Source: Gordionus sp. m RMFG-2023 (lineage: Eukaryota; Nematomorpha; Gordioida; Chordodea; Parachordodidae). From it: DNA of 64,000 nucleotides. The translations under genes and the position numbers were made by a program. Positions 57,901-64,000 of this stretch are shown in pieces. The notes beneath the pieces were generated by a model, which was not told the DNA's origin, did not search any database, and was given only the letters and a program-made list of their open reading frames with translations. Location of the stretch: the NCBI RefSeq assembly GCF_954871325.1, contig NC_088779.1, forward strand, positions 31,308,729 to 31,372,728, in the 5' to 3' direction. The number at the start of each line of letters is the position of its first letter. Positions within the stretch are counted from its first letter, which is position 1.

Positions 57901-59400
57901 GGAACTAAGCTTAATTAAAGATTGTCTTTTTAAAGAGAATAGGATCATTATACCAAAAAATATGAGAAAGGAGATATTACAGGAATTACACAAAGGGCAT
58001 CTTGGTGCTGGGAAAACGAAATTGTTGGCGAGAGATTACTTGTGGTGGCCAGGTCTGAACGCTGAAATAGATCAGGAGGTGAGAAACTGTGACACATGTA
58101 ATAAATATGCGGACAATCCTCATAATGTACAAAATCCATGTGGAACAGCTGTTAAGGTGTTCGAACGCGTGCACATCGAATTTGCAGTTTGAAGGTAGCA
58201 ATTTCTTGGTATGTGTTGACGCATTTAGCAAATTCTCTGTCATTAGAAGAATGAGAGATATAACTACTTAGTCTACAATTAAAGAATTATTAAAAATAAT
58301 CAGTTTGTTTAGTATACTCGATATGATAGTCAGCGATAATGGTACGAATTTTACATTGTAGTGATCATGGAATTGATCACATTTTTACCGCGCCTCACCA
58401 CCTACAGTCCAATGGTCAGTGTGAGCGAATGATAAGATCAATGAAAATATGCATGAAAAGGAATATGGAAAGTAATAAGGAAATAAACTTAGATATAGCT
58501 TTAGAAAAGTTTTTATTTAACTATCGCAACACACCAAACGCGACAACCAACAAGATACCAAGCGATGTGATGTTCAACAGAACCATAAGAACCACATGGG
58601 ATTTAATAAAACCGCAAGAAGATAAAGTGAACGAATTTAATCGCAATTTATCGTCAAATAGAAACATCATGAATGGTGACAAAGTATGGTATAAAACCTT
58701 CAAGAGTAATATGTGGGACAAAGGCACGATAAAACGTAAAAATGGAAATTTAACATTTGAAGTTGAAACAGGAGACAAAATTATTAGAAGACATTTAGAC
58801 CAAATTAAAAAGAGGTCTACGAGTAGCGCACCTCTTCATGAAACGACACATGTGAAATCAAATGCAATACCTATTACTGTAAGTTTTAGAAGAAATGATG
58901 ATCCAAATTTAGGAGTGCAAGAACAGAGTCTTGTTAGTCAAAGACCTAGCAGGAATATAATTTTGCCCAAAAAATTCGATAATTTTATAATGAAATAAAG
59001 ACTAAAAATATATTTATATAATAAAATATTTTTCTTTTAAAAAAAAAAACTTTCAATAGCAAAAGTTAATGAAATATACTAATGATGACAATAAAACTAT
59101 CAAGAAACGTTGACTGCACGATAAGATTCACATGCAAGAAAAACCTGAGTGGCGATTATTTTTTTAAAGGGTGGAATGTTGATATGACCGATTAATACTA
59201 ACCTTTAATTTGTTTTTTTATGTTGATATAAATTGATTTTTTTATAAATTGTGTAGATTGATTTTTTTTATATAAATTTTGATATATTAATATGAAAATT
59301 GTTATATAAACCTGATTTTTTTTAGTTTGATAAAAAAAATGTAAAATTTTAAAATATATTATATAAAATTAAATTAAATTATTAATTTAAAATAAAATAA
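54995..59400 (+). mobile_element. Ty3/gypsy LTR retrotransposon fossil
   Basis: Parts in the normal order on the + strand: a gag-like region (about 54.99-56.0 kb, with an Asn/Arg/Tyr-rich low-complexity tail), a protease region (about 56.05-56.4 kb), reverse transcriptase (about 56.5-57.2 kb, with a YIDD box), RNase H (about 57.3-57.6 kb) and integrase (about 57.6-59.0 kb, with an HHCC-type zinc region). A purine-rich tract near 59166-59176 is followed by TGTTGATATGACC, the likely start of the 3' LTR at 59177, whose end I could not place. No matching 5' LTR was seen, so the left end is probably truncated against U-unit sequence. It is broken, with roughly half a dozen or more breaks. Without an LTR pair its age cannot be estimated; the recognisable domains suggest moderate age. 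Confidence 0.88.
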
Positions 59401-60105
59401 ATAATCTCGTGACAATCATTTATTTTAGAAAACTTTAAATTTCCTTTTATGGGAATGTAATAAAACTTTTCTCTTAAAATTTCCTTTTTTTTGGGTTTGC
59501 AATCTGCATTTGTTTTCACTTTTATTTAAAGATCTCACTTGAGGAAGAGGATACACTTCAAACGAATATCCTACTTTGGTGGAAACGACAAGAGATTTGC
59601 CAAAGCTATCAAGAGTAGCAAGAAAAATATTGGCAATTCCTGCAACTAGTGCTTCTTCCGAACGGGGATTTAGCATTGCTGGAAGATTTTTAGAACAAAG
59701 AAGAACGTGTTTGAATCCAGAAAATGTCGATTCATTATTATTTTTGCATTATACAATATTAATTTTACATTTATATTTTTTTTTCCATAAATATTCAATT
59801 TGATCAAATAAATTGTCCATAATTTACATTGATTATTTTTGTACATATATTAATTTTCCTAAATTATAAACTTTTTGTAGAGGGTGTAATGTTGAAATAT
59901 TTTTATTAGATGCTTAAAAAAAATGAAAGAATGACCATAATTAAATTTTATAAGCGGGCTTGGGTTAAAATATTTTATAAATGATGGGCGGGAGGGTAAA
60001 AAAATTTAGACCAATAGGCGGGCGAGCTGGTAAGGAATTTTAGACAAATGAGTGGGGAGAGTGGGTATATATTTTTTGAAAACATCATGCAGACCTCGCA
60101 CACTA
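59400..60105 (+). mobile_element. hAT fragment (third family)
   Basis: A transposase C-terminus is followed by a terminal region with GGGCGGG/GGCGGGCGAG words, ending CATGCAGACCTCGCACACTA; inverted it begins TAGTGTGCGAGGTCTGC, a hAT-like terminus. The left end was not found; the gypsy fossil abuts it. Confidence 0.6.
59535..59800 (+). pseudogene. hAT transposase C-terminal remnant
   Basis: One frame gives LEEEDTLQTNILLWWK; after a shift at about 59576 the next gives DLPKLSRVARKILAIPATSA then SSERGFSIAGRFLEQRRTCL and NPENVDSLLFLH. WW...PATSASSERGFS-AG is the hAT dimerisation signature. Confidence 0.8.
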
Positions 60106-60712
60106 ATTATTACTTATTTATTTATATTAAATACATTTAAAAATTATAAGTATATGAATTGAACAATCATTGTCAATGAAACATTCTCAATAAAGCTAAA
60201 TTTATTTAAAAAATCTCCATTTTTTTTTAGAAATTTAAAATAAAAAACTCGATAGAAATATAAGTATTATCTTCTTCCCTAACTATATATATATATATAT
60301 ATATATTATTTTCGAAAAATGTAAAGAAATATTAGCAATGTTTTACAAATTAGAACCTATCATATAAATTTCCCCTAATTGGTAGCTTAGATCCTCTAAC
60401 TGAGTCAAATCTTCTTGCATTAACTAGTCGGTTACGAGGCAATGTTATTGGCTTTTTTTTTTATAAAAACAGATAAGCTTTGTATACTAAAAAATTTCTA
60501 ATACAACATATTTCTATTATTTTCCCATTTCAAAAAACATTCATGGTTTTCTGTTTTTTTATTATATATCAAATTATTATTTATATAACATTTATCTGTT
60601 TTTTTTTTGTTTTATGATAAGCCCTAGCTAAGGATTAGTGATAAAATTGTTTATGTCAAAAAAACAAACAATACATCTATTTATTAGGTATTTTTTTTTC
60701 AAAAGTAAGTAA
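60106..60712. other. AT-rich stretch, (AT)n tract
   Basis: Contains an AT dinucleotide run at about 60283-60306. Nothing else supported. Confidence 0.5.
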
Positions 60713-60973
60713 ATTATAGGTAGACCTGTGCTCCGCCGAAATATTGGTGACCGAAGCAATTTTTAAAAAATCTAATCAACGGCCGGCGGCGCGTTAATTT
60801 TTTAGCCGCCGTCAATAAAATCGTCGTAAATCGGCGCAGTTATAAATTTTTATAAGATAAATTTTTTTAATTGCTTATTAATTTTTTTAAAAAAATAAAT
60901 AAATAAATATACACTTATTCTACAGATATCTCGGCATATTTTTTTAATGTTCATTTATTTAATAGAAAACTTA

Positions 60974-61500
60974 TTATATCCAAAATCGGTTTCGTAATTT
61001 TATAATTATCCATGTATAAAAAATTATTTTATTTAAGTTTTTGGGACATAATGATGATCTCTCGAAATTTAACGTCAATCCAGCGGTAGAGAAAACTCTT
61101 TCGCTAGGTGTGCTAGTCGCCGGAATGCAAAGAATTTTTTTGGCGAGCCTGGAAAGATTGGGAAGTTCACTCTTCATTTCTCTTCAAAAATTTAGAACGT
61201 CCATATCTTATGAATGTCGTTTTCCAAGAAAACTGTGGCATTCTTGTTCTAAGTCACCTAACTCGGAATCATAATTTATATTTTGAATGTTTATTTGCCA
61301 ATTTTGTCAAATAACTTGAATTTAATAATTCATCTTCATCCTCATTAGCTATATTTACTACCTGATTATCATCATTCTCTATAAATTTAAGATGTTTTAT
61401 TATAAGTTCTGAAGCTGAGCAATATTGCTCTATTAAATACTTTGACACAATTGACAATTTTTAAAATCTTGGGATCTAAAAGAGAAGCCAATACCTAGAT
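60974..61500 (-). pseudogene. hAT-A transposase C-terminal half
   Basis: On the minus strand: KYLIEQYCSASELIIKHLKF, NIANEDEDELLNSSYLTKLA, then QECHSFLGKRHS, and finally NLSRLAKKILCIPATSTPSE followed by RVFSTAGLTLN. It parallels 28198-28680 residue for residue, but keeps the IPATSTPSERVF junction open where that copy is shifted. Two stops lie between 61180 and 61268, and the LLDPRF motif upstream (about 61460-61490) is frame-shifted. Confidence 0.82.
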
Positions 61501-62097
61501 AATTTTAAATAAAAAATAAAAGAATATATTTATTTAATATTACTTGCAGATTACAAACCGGAAATGGCAACGCATGTTTTCCTTAAGTGATGAACTATCA
61601 CTTACTATTAAATGTGTTTTAATTTCACTTCTAAAAGGTAACGCCAAATTTAAAGTAGACACTTTTGTACTGAAAGAAATTCGACAGTTTCTTTAAATTT
61701 TGAAAGAAATGCTAATAGTTTTTCTACTAGATCAGATTCATAATTTGATAATTTGAGAAAGTGCTTCCCAATTCTTTTCAAAACATTATTAATTAAATTC
61801 TTATTTAATTAATATACTATGCCAACGTGTTGGGATATTTGATTTTAAGGTTTTCATATGCGTGGAATTATTGTTATTAATTATCATTGGAATTGCCAAT
61901 TTGAAAACGGATATCCGGGTTATGGATCAATGCTGTCACATGTCTGATGTTAAATCTATTGTGCTTAGGCATTTTCTTTGATATTCCTCGAATTCAAATT
62001 CAACCTCTGCAGTTTTATATCTCAGAGCAGTAATAATTTCTCTAATTCTTTTGCAAAAAATTTCCAGACTACGGATTTTTTATTATCCAGAGTTAGG

Positions 62098-62101
62098 ATA
62101 C

Positions 62102-62145
<44 letters not shown>

Positions 62146-62260
62146 AAGAGAAGAGAAGAGAAGAGAAGAGAAGAGAAGAGAAAGAAAGAAAGAAGAAAGA
62201 AAGAAAGAAAGAAAGAAAAAGAAAGAAAGAAAGAAAGAATCTCTTCTCTTCTCTTCTCTG
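62098..62260. repeat. Four-part microsatellite CTTT / AAGAG / AAAG / CTCTT
   Basis: (CTTT)n at 62101-62145, (AAGAG)7 at 62146-62180, (AAAG)n at 62181-62239, (CTCTT)n at 62240-62260. The first pairs with the third and the second with the fourth, an interleaved arrangement. Overlapping Ser/Phe and Lys/Arg/Glu open frames are artefacts. Confidence 0.9.
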
Positions 62261-62793
62261 AAAAGAGAAAATTATTTATATAATTATTAAAGTAGATGCA
62301 TCCATTTTTAAAAATATGTAAAATTATGGTAACTTTTGCAATTTTAGATTTTTGATTGATTGAATTCTATAATGACGTCAATTATAATTATGATTTTGAA
62401 ATGGTAGAAATTAAAAATTCATCGAAATCCTGATTGACATTAAAAAAATTACAAGAGCGATGTTGACCAATTATTAGAATAAAAAGGTAGAAAGAAATTT
62501 CTGCGCCGGCCGTGCGCCGCCTATATGAAAATCGGGGGTGCGCCTGCGTGATTTTCTTAAACGGCAGCGTTTTCGGCGCAGGTCTAATTATAGGCAAAGT
62601 TTTTAATGACTGTACTTTTGTAATCGTAAAAAATTTATGAAAACGTTCCATTGTTAAATTCATCGAAGAAACGAGATATTTTATTTTAAAAGTTCCGCCA
62701 CTGATGGTGATATTCTTTTAAAATAAACTAAACATAAAAATCCACAAATAATAAAAGTGATCTTTACATTTTTTTAAAAAATGTAATAGATAT

Positions 62794-63071
62794 CAGACCT
62801 GCATTGGTACCATTTGCAAGGCCTGGCTCAAATTCTTCAGCCAGACCTGGATTTTTTAAAAATATATTAAATTTTTATAACTAATAATGGCAATTTAAAA
62901 CGGTTTTAAAACATATGGCCTGGCCCTGTTATATTTTAAAAAAATTTAGGCCTACGGGTATTTTAAAAAAATCGTTTTTAAGCCCTACTGGGGATATTTA
63001 AAACAATAACATGCTCTCTGGCCAGTGTACAGAACCCAGGCTGGACTTAAGGCTGGGCCAGCAAGTCTCTG
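62794..63071. mobile_element. GC-rich AGACCTGCAG MITE, inverted copy
   Basis: Left CAGACCTGCATTGGTACC with CATTTGCAAGG corresponds to the right end of 43037-43402, and right GGCCAGCAAGTCTCTG to its left end. Target duplication not convincing. Confidence 0.55.
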
Positions 63072-63189
63072 ATAATATAATCAATCGACTCTTTCAAAAA
63101 TTAATACATCTGTTAAAATAAATTGATTTACCATATAAAATATATGCAAAAAAAAATGGAAACTTCAACATGCACAATATGACAAAATG

Positions 63190-63850
63190 GGCAAGTCACT
63201 GAAACTTGAGGAAATTTTTAATGTGATCAGACAAATCTAAAAATTTAATATTTTTTCAAGTTATTACAATCTTAATAAAAATGGATATGATCATTACTCG
63301 GTCAACATAGCAAAAACTTAATAGACCAAAATAATATATCAACCATACTCAACATATTGAGCGCATGGAGAGATCTTAGGCAAAATCGCCAGAAGTCGAA
63401 GAAAATCTTCCTCTCATTTATATATATGAATATTCCTATTTTGGTAATGTTAAAAATATGTCAAATTTAAGTAAATTAATTAAATTTTTAAAGGATATAA
63501 ATTTATATAGAACTATTTTCGTTTTTCCTTAAAAAAAATATATAACTATATTAACATTGTTTATATATTATGTTTATTCAAATAATTTGCTTGTATTTGA
63601 TTTAATAGCCCAAACTTAGTAGTATCCATAGCAGATGCCTTTTAAATTTTTTTAAATAATATACTCAATTTGTAATGTAAAATTAGAGAATTGTGAAAAT
63701 TTTAACAAGAAAATAATATGCAATTCTTAAAATAATTAAGTAATGTAACTTTGAATTATTATTACATCAAAAAATTTCCACTCATATCCATATAATCGTG
63801 TATCTATTATTTTTAAATAAAAAAATTTCCTCAAGTTTCAGTGACTTACC
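63190..63850. mobile_element. TIR element with near-perfect 8-bp TSD
   Basis: Ends GGCAAGTCACTGAAACTTGA and TCAAGTTTCAGTGACTTACC extend as inverted repeats through GGAAATTTTT. Flanks ACAAAATG (63182-63189) and ATAAAATG (63851-63858) match at seven of eight. The interior is AT-rich and non-coding. Probably hAT-derived by duplication length. Confidence 0.75.
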
Positions 63851-64000
63851 ATAAAATGAATTATATCATTAAAAAGATGTACTATTTGCTTGCTTTTTAA
63901 AAAATACCCAGCAATGTGTGAGCAAAGCATGCTTACCATAAATAAGGCCTACATAATTTTCAAAATTTCACCGTACAGAAATGTTTAACTTAACAGTATA

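Larger units (their letters stand above)
60721..62586 (-). mobile_element. hAT-A element, both ends present, perfect 8-bp TSD
   Basis: ATTATAGG at 60713-60720 and 62587-62594. Ends TAGACCTGTGCTCCGCCGAA and TTCGGCGCAGGTCTA are inverted. GC-rich subterminal zones stand out on both sides (GGCCGGCGGCGCG; CGCCGGCCGTGCGCCGCC). The transposase C-terminal half is on the minus strand; the N-terminal half is largely gone, and a complex microsatellite (62098-62260) sits in its place. 1866 bp, internally decayed. Same family as 28190-28945. Confidence 0.9.

Noticed and set aside
61978-62290. Arg/Lys/Glu-rich open frames
   Set aside because: They are translations of the four-part microsatellite.

Overview
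The window is strongly AT-rich eukaryotic DNA with long repeat-filled introns, and its interpretable content is metazoan. It holds one clear host gene, a SERINC-family (serine incorporator / TDE1) gene on the + strand. Eleven coding exons between 3073 and 10761 splice in frame with GT-AG introns. The first short coding exon, which carries the start codon, was not found. The protein resembles invertebrate SERINCs, and the transposon mix (hAT, PIF/Harbinger, a Mutator-like foldback, LINEs, one Ty3/gypsy fossil) fits an invertebrate, perhaps an arthropod. The species cannot be fixed from sequence alone.

Layout. 1-1850: two nested hAT fossils. 1851-3072: AT-rich, nearly featureless. 3073-10761: SERINC, with MITEs in its introns. 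10762-12010: no recognisable feature. 12013-17587: a tandem pair of related repeat units, U1 and U2. A block of about 11-12 kb containing U1/U2 derivatives occurs twice in direct orientation (D1, about 13207-25480; D2, about 31905-43110), and part of it recurs at 46742-48050 (D3). Inverted pieces of the same block lie at 48420-53860. The D1-D2 spacer (25480-31900) holds a PIF/Harbinger transposase fragment, a (TTTC)n/(TTCC)n microsatellite and a hAT 3' half. 43480-46745 is a dead LINE rearranged into duplication-inversion-duplication form. 48963-50428 is a Mutator-like foldback element with a perfect 9-bp target-site duplication. About 54990-59400 is a broken Ty3/gypsy LTR retrotransposon. 59400-64000 holds a hAT fragment, a 1866-bp hAT with perfect 8-bp target-site duplication, an unusual four-part purine/pyrimidine microsatellite, and two further short inverted-terminal-repeat elements.

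SERINC is the only gene likely to work for the host. Everything downstream is transposon strata, but because the blocks are paralogous, each insertion can be compared with its empty counterpart. That gives target-site duplications and a relative order of events: hAT MITE insertion, then the U1/U2 tandem copy, then an 8-bp-TSD insertion in U2, then the D1/D2 duplication, then a Harbinger MITE and a LINE 3' end in D1 only. No tRNA, rRNA, CRISPR array or bacterial-type operon was seen.
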